Of a stretch of DNA of 64,000 nt, positions 1 to 12,908 are shown one piece after another. The stretch spans positions 1,503,001 through 1,567,000 of the forward strand of contig NC_058149.1 in the NCBI RefSeq assembly GCF_011075055.1, written 5' to 3'. The first letter of the stretch is position 1, and each line of letters starts with the position of its first letter. Below the pieces are notes generated by a model, which searched no databases, was not told the origin of the DNA, and saw only the letters and a program-made list of their open reading frames with translations. Source of the stretch: Mangifera indica. Taxonomy: Eukaryota; Streptophyta; Magnoliopsida; Sapindales; Anacardiaceae. Both the position numbers and the translations under genes were made by a program.

Positions 1-1167
1 TCCACCACGTGTACAACCCCCATATACAGTGGTGAATCCAATATTTTTGTTGAGAGGAGGCCTCCAAATAGGGGTAGTTCAAACCCCTCTTAGTTTGATT
101 TTGATTTGAATAAAAAATAGTTGATTTGAGTTTAAATCAAGTTCATCGAGCCAATATTAATGGTGAATTGAGTTTAATTTGAATAAAAAATAATTCACTT
201 TAATTTAGCTTAAGTTTGGATCGAATTTATGGCTTTATGACTCAAATTAGTTATTCGAATTCATAGTTTATTGGTAGAACGGTATAATTTTATTTAAATA
301 ATAAGCAAAACCACTTATTTGAGTCATAAATTCAAACCAAACTGAGCCACAAATTCGAACCACTAATTCAAACCATAAATTCAAAATAAATCAAGCCATG
401 AACCAAAATGAATCAAGTCATGAATTCAAACTATAAATTCGAATTGAACTCAAATTGAATTGAGTTAAACACTTTCTAATTTAAGTTTAACTCAATTTAA
501 AAAAACAAGTCAAAACTTTTAATTTGAATTTAAATTAAACAAATTCAAACCAAATTGAACCAAATTAAGCTAGCTTTCGAGACCGAATTGGTGCAGTTTG
601 GGTTCAACCTTACCTTCATGGCTCTATCATTGTTTATTAATCAAGTAATGAAAACTTAAAAAATAAAAAACATCAGTCCTTGAGTAAAGAAGATAATGTA
701 AAATAAATATAAAGAGAACAAGAAAACCACATGAATCTAATAATTGAATTAAATCAAATATAATCAAAAGTGTTTATATCAATAACAATCCACAAAAAAT
801 ATTCACTAGACAAGTTGTCAATTAATTTTTAGGTTTATAACTTCAAATTCAATTGTTAAATCAAAACTTAATCATTTAAATTAAATATCCACACATCTCA
901 CTATGTATTGATAAAAAATTCAAGTCAGAATAATATATTTTTTAATATTAATTATTTAGTTTAATATCGTGTTTTGATAGATTGAAACCTTATCTTTGGA
1001 AACAAAATCCTGACGTATGGTTGCCAAAATCAAGTTGAAGATTCGGAGAAAGAAAATCCAGTTTCTAAAATTAGTTTTCTTAATTTTAATTAACATGGGC
1101 TTTGGGTTTTTATACAAACGTGGTATTTAGGTGATAGTCTAATTCAGTTTTACACTGATTTTAAAGT
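1..1167. repeat. Block A distal 5' flank, no gene
   Basis: Non-coding AT-rich DNA that is repeated almost base for base at 48425-49615 in block C; its last 240 bases are also found at 29022 onward in block B. It shows runs of degenerate AAATTGAA-type sequence and no credible open frame. Block C has a short extra CAACCATAT-type stretch near the start. It is the left edge of the repeated block in this window. Confidence 0.8.
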
Positions 1168-1351
1168 TTTATTTTAGGGAAATTATAAAAAATTGCCAAA
1201 ATACCCTCCCACTAAGTAAAAATGCCCAAAGTCACTATTTACAAGCAAAAATACCCAAATTCATTATTCCTAAGCAAAAATGCCCATGACTTTTTCTAAA
1301 ATACCAAAATTACCCTTCCCCTCATTTATATAAACCCTCTTCACTCATTAT

Positions 1352-1540
1352 GAGGGGTTAAATGAAATTTTATTAAAATTAGGGGGGCATTTGATAGTAA
1401 ACATTATAAGAGCATTATAAATTTCTCAATGAAATTTTAGGAATAGATAATTGAGGGGTCAAATGAAATGTTATTAAAATTGGGGGGCATTTTGATATTA
1501 AACATTGTAGGAGCATTATAAATGAAATTTTAGGTTTTTT
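1352..1540. repeat. Two tandem copies of a ~100-bp unit in the MULE-1 end
   Basis: A unit beginning TGAGGGGTYAAATGAAAT and containing GGGGGGCATTT and GAGCATTATAAAT occurs twice in a row (about 1352 and 1453) with some mismatches. It lies between the element end and the larger array. Confidence 0.7.
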
Positions 1541-2440
1541 CGAATTTCATCGTTTTACGATATATAGACTCATATTTTCCATATTTCTGAAAAATTTTTC
1601 GATCGTTGTCATTCTAGGGTATTTCAACTTTTAAAATTCGAATTTCAGTTCCTTTTTTTTGAATTTCACCGTTTTACGATATATCGACTCGTATTTTTCA
1701 GATTTTCGAAGAATTTTTCAATTGTTGCCATTCTAGGGTATTTCAACTTTTAAAATTCGAATTTTAGTTCCATTTTTTCGAATTTCACCGTTTTACAATA
1801 TATCGATTTGTATTTTCTAAATTTCTGAAGAATTTTTTTATTGTTGTCATTCTAGGGTATTTCAACTTTTAAAATTCAAATTTCAGTTCCATTTTAACGA
1901 TTTTCACCGTTTTATGATATATCGATTCGTATTGTCTAAATTTCTGAAGAATTTTTTTATTGTTGCCATTCTAGGGTATTTCAACTTTTAGAATTCGAAT
2001 TTCAGTTTTGTTTTTTCAAATTTTACCGTTTTACGATATATTGACTCGTATTTTTCAGATTTTTGAAGAATTTATCGATTGTTGCCATTCTAGGGTATTT
2101 CAACTTTTAGAATTCGACTCCGTTTTTTCGAATTTCACCATTTTATGATATATCGATTCGTATTTTCCAGATTTTCGAAGAATTTTTTGATTATTGCCAT
2201 TCTAGAGTATTTCAACTTTTAGAATTCAAATTTCAGTTCTATTTTTTCGAATTTCATCGTTTTACGATATATCAACTCGTATTTTTCAGATTTCTGAAGA
2301 ATTTTTTTATTGTTTCCATTCTAAGGTATTTTGACTTTTAGAATTCGAATTTTAGTTTCGTTTTTTAGAATTTCACCATTTTACGATATATCGACTCGTA
2401 TTTTTCAGATTTTTGAAGAATTTTTTGATTGTTGCTAAAT
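1541..2440. repeat. Left subterminal tandem array of MULE-1, ~119-bp unit
   Basis: About eight copies of a unit of about 119 bp. Each contains GATATATCGACTCGTATTTT, then GAAGAATTTTT, then a piece like CATTCTAGGGTATTTCAAC and GAATTCGAATTTCAGTTC. The spacing of the TATTTCAAC motif (near 1620, 1740, 1860, 1980, 2098, 2212, 2330) shows the period. The same unit appears in the opposite orientation at 5650-7240. Confidence 0.85.
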
Positions 2441-2603
2441 AGTAACATCACTCAAATCACATATAAAATGAAATCAAATACATATCTATATATAGTGACA
2501 GATAAATTACATCATACACATACGCACATACAATAAATATATACATACGAACATATGAAGAACGATAAATAAACAATGAGCTAACTAAACATACATCCGT
2601 AAG

Positions 2604-5520
2604 CTACTCGATATAGTGAAAATACAACTGCGACGCTAAACGTTGACACATAGAGGTAGATGACTCTCGAGAAAAATCGACGTTCCGTGATAACGCCAAA
2701 CACTCAAAAAAATGTAACATAAACACTCCATAGTCACCGAAGCCCAGTCCCTGCTGAGGGACATCTGTCGCTCGATATAAAGCGAGAGAATCACGTCGTG
2801 GAGTCTGTCCAGAAGTTGTCCAAAAACTCGTCACCTCTAATAACGCGGGTATGAATGTCATATATGATCGCATACGCTGCTCAAGAGACCCCATATTCCC
2901 CAAATATGATACATCTTAATCATATACTATAATCGATCACTCACGAAAATCTATAATTCTGGCCACCCAATGTGCACAGTCGAAGTTTATAGGGATGTAA
3001 ACCTATAAACAGTGACAAATTTTAGTTAATTATAGACTAATTCAACTAATTCAATGTAATGAAAATATATATATACTATACTTGATCAACCATCCCCCAT
3101 GGTTTGTACAACAATCTCGGGGTTTACGCTGCCTCAACCAACCTCGTGAAGAGCCCCGAAAACTCAAACTCCTCAAACGGTGTGGTCTGCCAACTCTTCC
3201 AAGCCATCTCAATATGGCCTTTGAAGAATGTGTGGGTAGTCGCCTAACACTATGAAATAGTCACACGGTAGTCATCCTGGTGCCGACGTAATAAAGCCAA
3301 AAAAGAATCCACATGCTAAAATGGTATAAACAAGTTCACATGTGTTAGTTATTGATAAATATATCAAACTTTTTCTCAAATTATATAGTATAGACAACTT
3401 ACATCGTCGGTCAGCCACTCACGCAACTCTACCACAAGTCGCCAAAAATTATCCTTTGACTTCGACCCAATGAGCAAACATCATGTGCGTCGAAAGTCGC
3501 AGCTCTAGTGTACCACGTGAGGAAAGATTCCTCACGCTCTGAGGCAGAGGATGGAATGGTCCTAAGTTATCGTTTCGCCCTCCCTTTGAGTGGATTTGTA
3601 TACGAGGTGTGAACTAGTAGACCCTTTCAGACAATCCGACCACCTGCTGTATGAATCAACTGCATGATCCCAAAAAACAATTAATTTATCATTTCATCCT
3701 ATGTAACAATTAACATTAATCGATTTATTTTACTTTCTTCATGTATGCGGGAGGACGTTTAGCTGGAGAATCCTGAATCACGGTCAAGTCCACCATGCGT
3801 GCTCCCTCGGCGGACTTCAAAATTGTAATTTTGAACATCTCAGTGACCAATATATATGAATATTTATATACTAAGTATAATTGATATACCTCAATATGGA
3901 TGGCCTCAGAAACGTCTTCTTGGAAGTCCTCTTCCTATGAACCAATATCCACTATCTTTTTTGTTGAGCTCGGGATATCAGTAAGTAACCATAATCGCTC
4001 GTCTTGAAAAATAGTCAAAACATTATTAAACAAACAATATAATTGAAAAGACAAATCGATCAATGACATTTTTAAAAAAAATTTAACCTCAACTTTTGGA
4101 GAAGGTGTTCGAGGAGAACCATCGATCGATAATATATCAATGCTGGTTTCTTATATGCATGAAAAGGACAAAATAATAAATGATATTTCATATAAATATA
4201 ATATCTATAATAATTATCATACCTCAAGTAGAGGATCTAAAGCAACTAGAAATTTGACTGGATGACCTTCATAAGAAAGACCCTATACGAATATATATAC
4301 CCTATATTAATCGATAACCGAACAATCATAAAAATAAAGTTCCATTGATAAGTGACATACCTCAGCTCGGACAGGTGATGAAACAGAAGGGCTAACCGAT
4401 GCCTCTTCCTAGCGACTACCCTAAGATAATAATAATAATAACTTAATCAGTGACATTTCATATATAACAATACTATAATATAATAACGACATTTACCATT
4501 AAATATAAATTTCAAATGTCATACAGACCTCGTGTGATTGATGGGATGGTATTGCGATATCAATGGGGGATGTCGATCGGATATTCTCGTCCCTCTCCTA
4601 TACGAATGTAATAATAGTTGTCAGAATAATAATACTGTAGAAATTTTTTATAGGTAATGAATTAGAAGTGGTTTTACAACCTGAGCGACAGGGGCTGGAT
4701 ATGTACGCGTGACGATGTCCTCTAAACTAGTCATACGATCCTGTAATCGAGTTATATCATCGCGTAATCGAGTCATCTGGGAAGAGATATTGTCGCGAAA
4801 ACTTGATATCTCACGTAAAATTATAGCACCCCAGTACGCTAATGTAGCATCTAATATAGAAATACTAGATGATACGAATGGGGGCCACTGCTCAATGGCA
4901 TGATGGGTAATACGGTCCTCCACTCCAGGATGGTCTGAACTATAGGGGAACATAGAGGCTGTTCCACAACAGGAGGTTAAATAGGCTCCTCATGTGTCTT
5001 AGAAGTCTTAACGGGTACATCTGAAGGTCCTAAGACTGGAGAAGCCCCATCTCCGATCACGAGAGGAACCAAAAAAGATGAGGAGGAATTAGCATCGAGT
5101 AAACCGATGTACTCGTGAATCTCAGCATATCATGGCAAACCCTCCTCGATTGATGATGGACAAAAGGGGAATGTGACATCCTTCTAATGATGAAGATATA
5201 TAAGTTAAAATAATTGCAACATATAATAAATTAATCGACTTATTAATTAACGAGTACATATCAGATCACCAGTGGAAATATGACCTATATGAGTCCAACT
5301 AGGGACGTCTTGCGTAAGCTATCTAAACATCCGTGGGGACGCATAGAGATCAACAAGGTCAATCCAAATAGTCGTAGCTGATCTGGGGTCAGTGTAGACT
5401 TAATCCTACATAATGATGTGCGTTGTGTATGACATATCAGATCTGTCCAGAAGTGTCTGGACTCATCAGGGATTCGCAGCTCGCTTTCAACACGTTTTCT
5501 TTTACGAGAAATATCCTATG
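2604..5520 (-). pseudogene. Ulp1-like (C48) cysteine protease relic carried by MULE-1
   Basis: The C-terminal part (2604-2903) reads GDYGVFMLHFFECLAL, the end of a Ulp1 protease core, but the position of the catalytic cysteine (normally G/D-C-G) is tyrosine. Just upstream, at about 2910-3010, the same strand gives VYIPINFDCAHWV and then IIVYD, which match the catalytic His and Asp blocks of the family and the parallel copy in MULE-2. A heptad-rich piece at 4648-4953 (TRLRDDITRLQDRMTSLE) looks like the coiled-coil linker. Reading frame and stops are broken between these blocks, and exon limits are uncertain. Ulp1-type cargo is known in plant MULEs of the Kaonashi type. The 5' limit is only a guess; the piece near 5250-5500 may be the N-terminal part. 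Inferred to be dead as a protease. Confidence 0.65.
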
Positions 5521-5649
5521 AAAATTTACAAAATTCATTAGTCATTCATAAATAGTAAATATGTAAGCAAATGTCTTCATGGAAAAATCATAAAAAAGAT
5601 CAAAAATACAAAACAATATAAAATGTGATCACAAAATTTTAAAAATAAG

Positions 5650-7240
5650 ATTTCAGGATAGTAAAACAGTTAAAAGGAAAAAACGAAACTGAAATTCAAA
5701 TTTTATACGTTGACATACCCTAGAATTTCAACAAACGAAAAATTATTCGAAAATCTGAATAATACGAGTCGATATATCCTAAAATGGTGAAATTCCAAAA
5801 AATGAAAATGAAATTCGAATTTTATACGTTAAAATATCATAGAATGTTAACAATCAAAAAATCAATCGAAATTCTGAAAAATACGAGTCGATATATCCTA
5901 AAATGGTCAAAATTGAAAAAAAAAACTGAAATTCGAATTTTAAATGTTGAAATACCTTAGAATAACAACAATTGAAAAATCGTTCCAAACTCTAGAAAAT
6001 ATGAGTTAATATATTCTAAAACGATGAAATTTGAAAAAACAAAAATGAAATTCGGATTCTATACGTTGATATACCCTAGAATGACCACAATTGAAAAATC
6101 ATTCTAAAATCTGAAAAATACGAGTCGATATATCTTAAAACGGCGAAATTAAAAAAAATGAAACTGAAATTCGAATTCTAAACGTTGAAATACCCTAGAA
6201 TGACAACAATCAAAAAATCATTTTAAAATCTGGAAAATACGAATCGATATATCTTAAAACAGTGAAATTGAAAAAAACGAAACTAAAATTCGAATTCTAA
6301 ATGTTGAAATACCCTAGAATGACAACAATCAAAAAATCGTTCCAAAATCTGAAAAATACAAGTCGATATATCCTAAAACGGTGAAATTAAAAAAAACGAA
6401 ACTGAAATTCGAATTCTAAATGTTGAAATACCCTAGAATGGCAACAATCAAAAAATCATTCTAAAATCTGAAAAATACCAGTCGACATATCCTAAAACGA
6501 TGAAATTAAAAAAAACGAAACTGAAATTCGAATTCTAAATGTTGAAATACCCTAGAACGACAACAATCAAAAAATTGTTGCAAAATCTGGAAAATACGAG
6601 TTGATATATTCTAAAACAATGAAATCTGAAAAAATGAAAATGAAATTCAAATTCTATATGTTGATATACCCTAGAATGACAATAATAGAAAAATCGTTCT
6701 AAAATCTGGAAAATACAAGTCGATATATCCTAAAACTGTGAAATTGAAAAAAACGAAACTGAAATTTGAATTCTAAACATTGATATACCCTAGAATGACA
6801 ACAATCGAAAAATTGTTCCAAAATCTGGAAAATACAAGTCGATATATCCTAAAATAGTGAAATTAGAAAAAATGAAACTGAAATTTGAATTCTAAACGTT
6901 GAAATACCCTAGAATGATAATAATCGAAAAATCGTTCCAAAATCTGGAAAATTCCAGCCGATATATTCTAAAACAGTGAAATTTGAAAAAACGAAAATGA
7001 AATTCGAATTCTATACGTTGATATACCCTAGAATATGAATAATTGAAAAAACGAAATTGAAATTCGAACTCTGTCAGTTAAAATACATAAGAATATCACT
7101 AATCGAAAAAATCGTTCAGAAATCTGGAAAATATGAATCGATATATCATAAAAAGGTAAAATTCAAAAAAACGAAACTAAAATTCAAAAGTACGAATCGA
7201 TATATCATATAAATGAAAAAACTGAAATATTAAGTGAAAT
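5650..7240. repeat. Right subterminal tandem array of MULE-1, inverted relative to the left array
   Basis: About twelve to thirteen copies of a unit of about 119 bp containing GAATTCTAAACGTTGAAATA, CCCTAGAATGACAACAATC and ATACGAGTCGATATATCCTA. It is the reverse complement of the unit at 1541-2440, so the two arrays face each other across the Ulp1 relic. Confidence 0.85.
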
Positions 7241-7994
7241 TAGGTCATTACATCGTAAAATGTGTCCAAAAGGCACAAAAATCGAAAACTTAATCTCAAA
7301 TTCGAAAACTACATATTGAAAAATCTTAAAACAAAAAAATAGATATAAAATTTGAAAACTACACGTCCAGAAACCCTAGATGTGAAAAATATCAATTTAC
7401 CCCCTGAGAAAATTTCTATTACAAACAGGTCTATTATTTACCCTTGCCCCTTCAATAATTTTTGAATCTATTGTCGCCCTTACAGTTTCAAAAAAATAAA
7501 TTTTCACCCCAACCCACGCTGTTCACCAGTAGCCCACTGTCACATGACAAATTTTCGAAACGCCCACAGTGGACTAATCTATGACGACCAGATCCCTAAT
7601 GTTTTAAAAAAGTTGCTTAACCCCCCTAACCCACTGTCACAGTGAGAGTGTTCGTTATGACAGTGGGAACGTCGGACTGTCGAATGCTTCAGAAGCATTT
7701 TTCAGCCAAAAATCAGTCATTTCGGCCTCCAATTTTAACACAAATCGAATCTACATAAGCTATAACACAAAACCCCTCAACAAATTCAACGAAAACAACC
7801 AAAAATCAAAACATATTAAGCATTGTTCAAAATCAAAACCCTAAAGTTTCAAACCATAAAATCTCACTCAAATCTCAATAATATGAACAATAGCTTGATT
7901 TAAACAAGATTACGAAAGATATGCTAACCTTCTTGACCATTTTCGGTCGTCAGAAAGCTTGAAAATCGGTGAAAATCGGCTTGACAGTGGACAG

Positions 7995-8578
7995 TAGGGA
8001 TGGCAACGGGGAGGTCGAGGAGGGATCTTAATCCCCGTCCTAGTCCCTATAGGGGATATCAATCCCTGTCCTCAACCCGTCTCCGTTATGGGGATGAAAA
8101 TGATTCCCCGTCCCCTCCTCGAAAAGAAAAATCCCCTTCTCGTACCCGCAAAAAAAATATATTCTTTTTACCTTGTAAACATAATATAAATATATTAAAT
8201 AACAAAATTAAGCAAAATTAAAATTAATCTACTAGTTCAAATATCATAAATATAATATATTAACTCATTTAATATGCACAACAAAAACCTAAATAAATTT
8301 GAAAAACATAAATAATTTAAAACTATAAAAATATATTAGTATTTTAAATAAATATATTAATATAAAGGAACAAGGATAGAGGCGGGAAGGGAAGGGTCGG
8401 GGCGGGGAGGGGACACATGTATCCCCATCTCAGGCTCGTCCTCGATTACAGAGATTTTTTTCATCCCCATCCCCATCCCCATCCCCGTCTCCTTCTCCGT
8501 TTTTATCGGGGAATCCCCTCTCCGTTAAGATTAGGAAGAGTCGGAGTCCCTAAAGTCGGACCCAAATTGTCATCCCTA
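7995..8578. mobile_element. Small non-autonomous hAT nested in MULE-1
   Basis: Ends are TAGGGATGGCAA and TTGTCATCCCTA (inverted), flanked by the perfect 8-bp direct repeat GTGGACAG at 7987-7994 and 8579-8586. An 8-bp duplication and TAGGGATG-type ends fit the hAT superfamily. It is 584 bp, has no transposase, and its two end regions are GC-rich with many GGGGA/TCCCC motifs around an AT-rich core. It must have inserted after MULE-1 or travelled inside it. Confidence 0.92.
8384..8412 (+). other. G-quadruplex-type motif
   Basis: Six closely spaced runs of three or four G, separated by one to two bases, on the + strand. A second set, four CCCC runs separated by AT at about 8464-8486, gives the same type of motif on the - strand some 60 bases on. 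Both belong to the nested small hAT. Whether they fold is not known. Confidence 0.6.
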
Positions 8579-8794
8579 GTGGACAGTGGGAAAATAAACT
8601 GATTTTTCTTTAGATTTGCACAGTGACAGTGGAAGTTTCACAGTAGAAAATATAAAAATTTGTCTTGTTTATATATAAGGGTAGTTTCGATATTTCACAA
8701 AAGTTGGGTATTTTTGCTTTAATCTGAATTTTTTAGACAATTTCGCTTAAACCCCCTTACTTTTGCCTATTTTTTATAATTTCCCTTTATTTTA

Positions 8795-11700
8795 ATTAAG
8801 ATAAATATACTTCTTAATTATGATTTCATCCTCCATGCCATGATAAGATTCCAATTAACGAGGTGATTAAGATTTGAAAACTAAATTATTAATTTTCAAA
8901 TATATATAAAAGAGTTAAATTATTATATTTAAAATATTAAAATAATATATAAAAATATTATTTTTAATTTTTTAAATTTATAAAATATTAAATTTATTTT
9001 TTTTACTCCCCTAAAGGAGGCCGATTTTCGTGGAAAAATGTGATAAGTTATAGGTGAAACCAATTTTATCTAGACGACGAAGATCCAAACAAAGAGTTTT
9101 GACTCTTCGTTTGAATTTTGTTTGGATTCTATTGAATCCAGACGTCGTTAGTCTAATATTGAACACTGAAAGGAGAGACGACATCAAGAGAGAGAGAGAT
9201 TGGCCATCATTGATCGGAAATTCGTCGGTGAAATTAGAAACACTAGGTAGGGGGTAAAATGTCACTTTTCAAAACTTAATTTCGAGTGAAATTGTTAGTT
9301 TTTCAAATTAAAAAGGTAAAATGATATATATGTTAAATATTATTGTTAAATGATAATTTTGCCTTTAATTTTATCTTAATTTTGGAGGGACGATGTTAGT
9401 TTTCCAAACTATGGGTGGGTGTTTGGGCTTTTGAAAGTTGATGTGTGGGATTTGGGAGTTCACTATACCTTGGGTGGGAATAAGTCTTTTGGCCAATTCT
9501 TTAACTATGCTAGTTTGGTTCTTAAAGAGTTGGTTATTTTCATATAATCTCTCTAAATATGCTTATTTTATTAGTAACCCCTAACTTTTTAATTAAAAAA
9601 GTAGATCTGATAATTTTCAATACAATCTATTAACTTGATACAATACGACACGAAAAATATCAGGTTAGAGTTAAGTTTATTAGCACAAAATTTATTTTAG
9701 GTTAATCTAACATAACTCTAAATTAAATCAAATAGTATTAGAGTTCACAAGAAAGTAATCTAACACGATACGAATGTTTTAGAGAAATATTTTTTTAATA
9801 GATTATATATAGTTGTATCTTTATATAGTTATAATTACTCATATTTTTTTATTTAAATATTTTATTTTATTATTAAGTAATAAGAATTTGATTTGGTTAA
9901 TCTGATTATAAATGTGTTTTTTAAAGGTCTTAGTATATAAATTTTTAGAGCATTTGTCAATAAGACAAAATGTTATATTGTGTGTTTTATTAATAGGTTG
10001 AGGTAATTTAATGAAAAATTTAAAACGATAAAAATACTTTAGAAAAAAAACAATAGATAATTTCGGGTCAAATTGGGTTAGATTAGATCAATTCGAATAT
10101 TATAAGGTTGGGTTAAAATTAAAAAATTTCGATACTATTTTAATTTGAAGTGGGTTAGAGTTGAAGGTGTTTGACACAAAATCTGAATTGACACAATACG
10201 AATACAATCTAATGATACAAACAGTTAGATCTTAAAAAAAGGCCAAATGACTACTTCCCACCTAAGGGTTAATGAATTGACAGATTTTCACCATTTAAAT
10301 CCAAAAAAGTCAAATTTTCACTCATTTTTTAAATTTGTTAAGAAAATTGTAAAATTTTTTATAAAAATATTAAAAAGACGAAAAACCCTCTTGCCAAATA
10401 ACACGGTCCTCTAAAATTTTATTAAATAATTTTATACTCTAATGTAAATTACTTTTGATATAATAAAAGGTTGGGTTCATTTCCAGTATATCAAGCACTC
10501 TATGTTTTTACATTTTTTTGTGTGTTCAAGAAGATTGACCACGTGCAAGACTTAGTGTCAATATAAGGCGCAAATTTCAAATTGAGATGCAACCTTATGA
10601 CAAAATGAATATGCACAAGTAGGAAGTAAGGTGCTCGGCATGCAATCAAGTCAATGGGCACGGTAGACAATAATTTAGGGGTGTTCAAAACCAGATAATT
10701 GAATTGGTTTAAAGGATTTGTGAATTGAATTAAATTTTCAGTTCAAAGAAAATTTTAAACCAAAATTGGACTGATTTTATATAAAAATTGGTTGCTAACC
10801 GAACCTATTTTACTATATAATTGAATCAAATTTTTAGTTATCCACTCTTTGAATGTATGATAAAAAATCTAAAATTTATAATACAAAAAAAAGTATCACG
10901 ATAATTATTGTATTAGAATAAAAAATACTAAGAGAAACTATTGAAAACTGAATATTGCCATCCCACATCGGTTGAAATTTGGCTGGAAAAGACGGTCCAC
11001 TGTCAATTGAACATAGACTGAAGAACAGGGGAGAAAAAAAAAAGGGAATAGTTGAAGAGACATCACAATGTTAAAATCATTGTCAGTAAACTTGGAATCT
11101 TTGAAAATAAGAGTAGCTTGTTCCCCGCAACAAGAAGCAAGAGAGAATAATAATTTATAAAGGAAAATCAAATAGTGTAAAGCCGATGAAAATCAATTGC
11201 TAAAAGAGGCTTGCGAGCTCTTAGTTTTGCGTGAAGATGAGCTTCTCTCAAGTGCTGCCATCTTCTCTAGCTGTGGTATACTTTATGACAGTTGAAGCAT
11301 TCAAGTCTTGTCATCTTCTCAAGCTGTGGTAAACCATATGAGTTGTCAAGCACTTCCAATTGCACGTTCTTTCTTTCTACACATTGTATTGTCCAACAGA
11401 TTTTCAAGTAATTACCCCCCAAAAAAAAAAAGTAAAATCATTAAATAATTAAAATAAGTTAGAGACCACTAGGCAAGTGCCAGAGGAAAAAATAGGTGAA
11501 TACCTAATGAACTGAGTTTAAATATTTTTTGGTTTAAATTTTGTTTGGATATAAAATAATTTGATTTTAAATTTAGTTTAAATTTATTAAATTAATATTA
11601 AAAATAATTTAAATTCGATTTAAGTTTAGTTTGAATTTAATTAAAATTTATTATTTAAATTTATAGTTTATTGATAAAGTAATATTATTTAATATAATTT

Positions 11701-12755
11701 GAATTAAATTTAAATCGAATCAAATTATTTATCTAATTTATGAATCAAATTAAATCAAATTTTTTATAATTTAAATTTAATTTGATTTTAAAATTAAACA
11801 AATATATTAATTTAAACTTAATTTATACTCAAAATAAATAAATTTCAATCAAATTAAATAAAATTGGACCAACTTTTGCGGTGGATCCGTTCAGTACGGA
11901 TCCAACCCTAATAAAATGCAAAGACAATGGGGTTGTCGGACTGCTACAATCTGTAAGGGAAATCGGAAATAGAAAAAGTCACTCAATTTAGTAAACGTAT
12001 CTCCGATACACCTTTTTTTTGGTAGAAGATGGTGATATAATATAAGTATTTGTGATAAATTTTTAAATATTAAAAATATATGCGGTATTTTAAAATTATT
12101 ATATGTTAATTATAATTTTAAATATTTTATTTTTTAAAAGATATATTATACCATTTAATATATTATATATAATATAAAAAATTAGATTTTTAATATACAA
12201 TATAGGATATAATTAGACTATTATGGTATAAATTTTTTAAAATCAATCATATATATGTATATGTATAAAATTTAATAAAACTAATTGAATTATATTTTTT
12301 AAAATATAATATAAATATATAAAATATATATTTAAAAAAATAAAACAATTATTCACTTAATTGATTATTAAAAAATTCAATCAAATATAATTTTTATATA
12401 TATTAAAAAGTTACAATTATTTATTAAAAACTTTAATTCGATTTAAAAATTATGTAAACTGTAATTTAAAAAATTTTAATTTAAACTAAATTATATTTTT
12501 TAAATAATTAATTTAATTTTACGATTTAAAATAAATTATACACAGTCTATTAGTCTTTTTTTCAACTTTAACATAAAAAATTCCCGCCATCATCTGTGTG
12601 TCCATCAGATTTTTGAATAAATAAAATTCCCGCCATCATCCGTCACATCATATATTACCACATCATATATTGCATAATTGAATATAATGAAGTGTACTTT
12701 TTTTAATAAATAAAATTATGTATATAAATAAATCACTCCGTCACATCATATATTG
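8795..12755. repeat. Block A proximal 5' flank, no intact gene
   Basis: This matches block B (32326-35424 plus 45415-46260) and block C (49620-54250 plus 57800-58890) in order, apart from insertions. It holds no convincing gene. A stretch at about 9000-9420 that begins CCCCTAAAGGAGG contains short open frames on both strands, kept in all three blocks but not in frame-preserving fashion. A further stretch at 10230-10440 resembles 20740-20960 and may be an old non-autonomous repeat. Confidence 0.75.
10938..11420 (-). other. Possible decayed coding fragment in the 5' flank
   Basis: The - strand at about 11270-11400 reads VQLEVLDNSYGLPQLEKMTRL, and the same words occur at about 53450-53530 in block C. 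The peptide has a leucine-rich look, and part of it (PQLEKM) is duplicated within block A. There is no complete frame, no start and no recognisable partner domain. It may be a remnant of an exon or may be chance; I do not recognise a function. Confidence 0.25.
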
Positions 12756-12763
12756 CCACGTCA
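12756..12763 (+). promoter_or_regulatory. CCACGTCA (TGACGTGG) bZIP-type box, block A
   Basis: CCACGTCA lies about 150 bases before the gene's ATG and is kept at the same relative place in blocks B (46262-46269) and C (58893-58900). The reverse complement TGACGTGG is a known C/G hybrid box for plant bZIP factors. Its use here is inferred. Confidence 0.4.
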
Positions 12764-12908
12764 GATTTTTTCTCAATAATGTAGTGGCATTATTTCTTCT
12801 TAAAAATATTAATCCTCAGTACCTTTCACCGCCACCCATTTACCGCTTGAGGCTGCGGACCGAGAATCGGGCATATTTGCTTCTCTTGAACACTTATCAT
12901 TATTGTTC

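Larger units (their letters stand above)
1177..8785. mobile_element. MULE-1, Mutator-like element with Ulp1-like cargo
   Basis: Both ends start GGGAAATTATAAAAAATWG in inverted orientation, and the 9-bp direct repeat TTTATTTTA flanks it (1168-1176 and 8786-8794). Blocks B and C hold the unoccupied site (near 32485 and 49610), which fixes the boundaries. A 9-bp target duplication is typical of Mutator-like elements. Inside are two opposed tandem arrays, a Ulp1-type protease relic on the - strand, and a nested small hAT. I found no MuDR transposase, so it looks non-autonomous. Its right end, read in reverse, is clearly related to the left end of the truncated element at 54254. Confidence 0.9.

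Noticed and set aside
1541..7240. CRISPR-like regular repeats
   Set aside because: The units are contiguous diverged tandem repeats with no unique spacers, in a plant transposon.
8000..8602. Two short + strand frames rich in Pro and Arg
   Set aside because: They fall wholly inside the small non-autonomous hAT and reflect its CCCC-rich ends.
9011..9265. Opposed 67-84-codon frames, also seen at 49839-50093
   Set aside because: Conserved among blocks only as DNA; the block B copy does not keep the frame and no domain is recognisable.
12903..12908. Start two codons upstream (TTG) for the block A gene, and likewise 59040 for block C
   Set aside because: A plant nuclear gene should start at ATG; the ATG at 12909 or 59046 is directly downstream.
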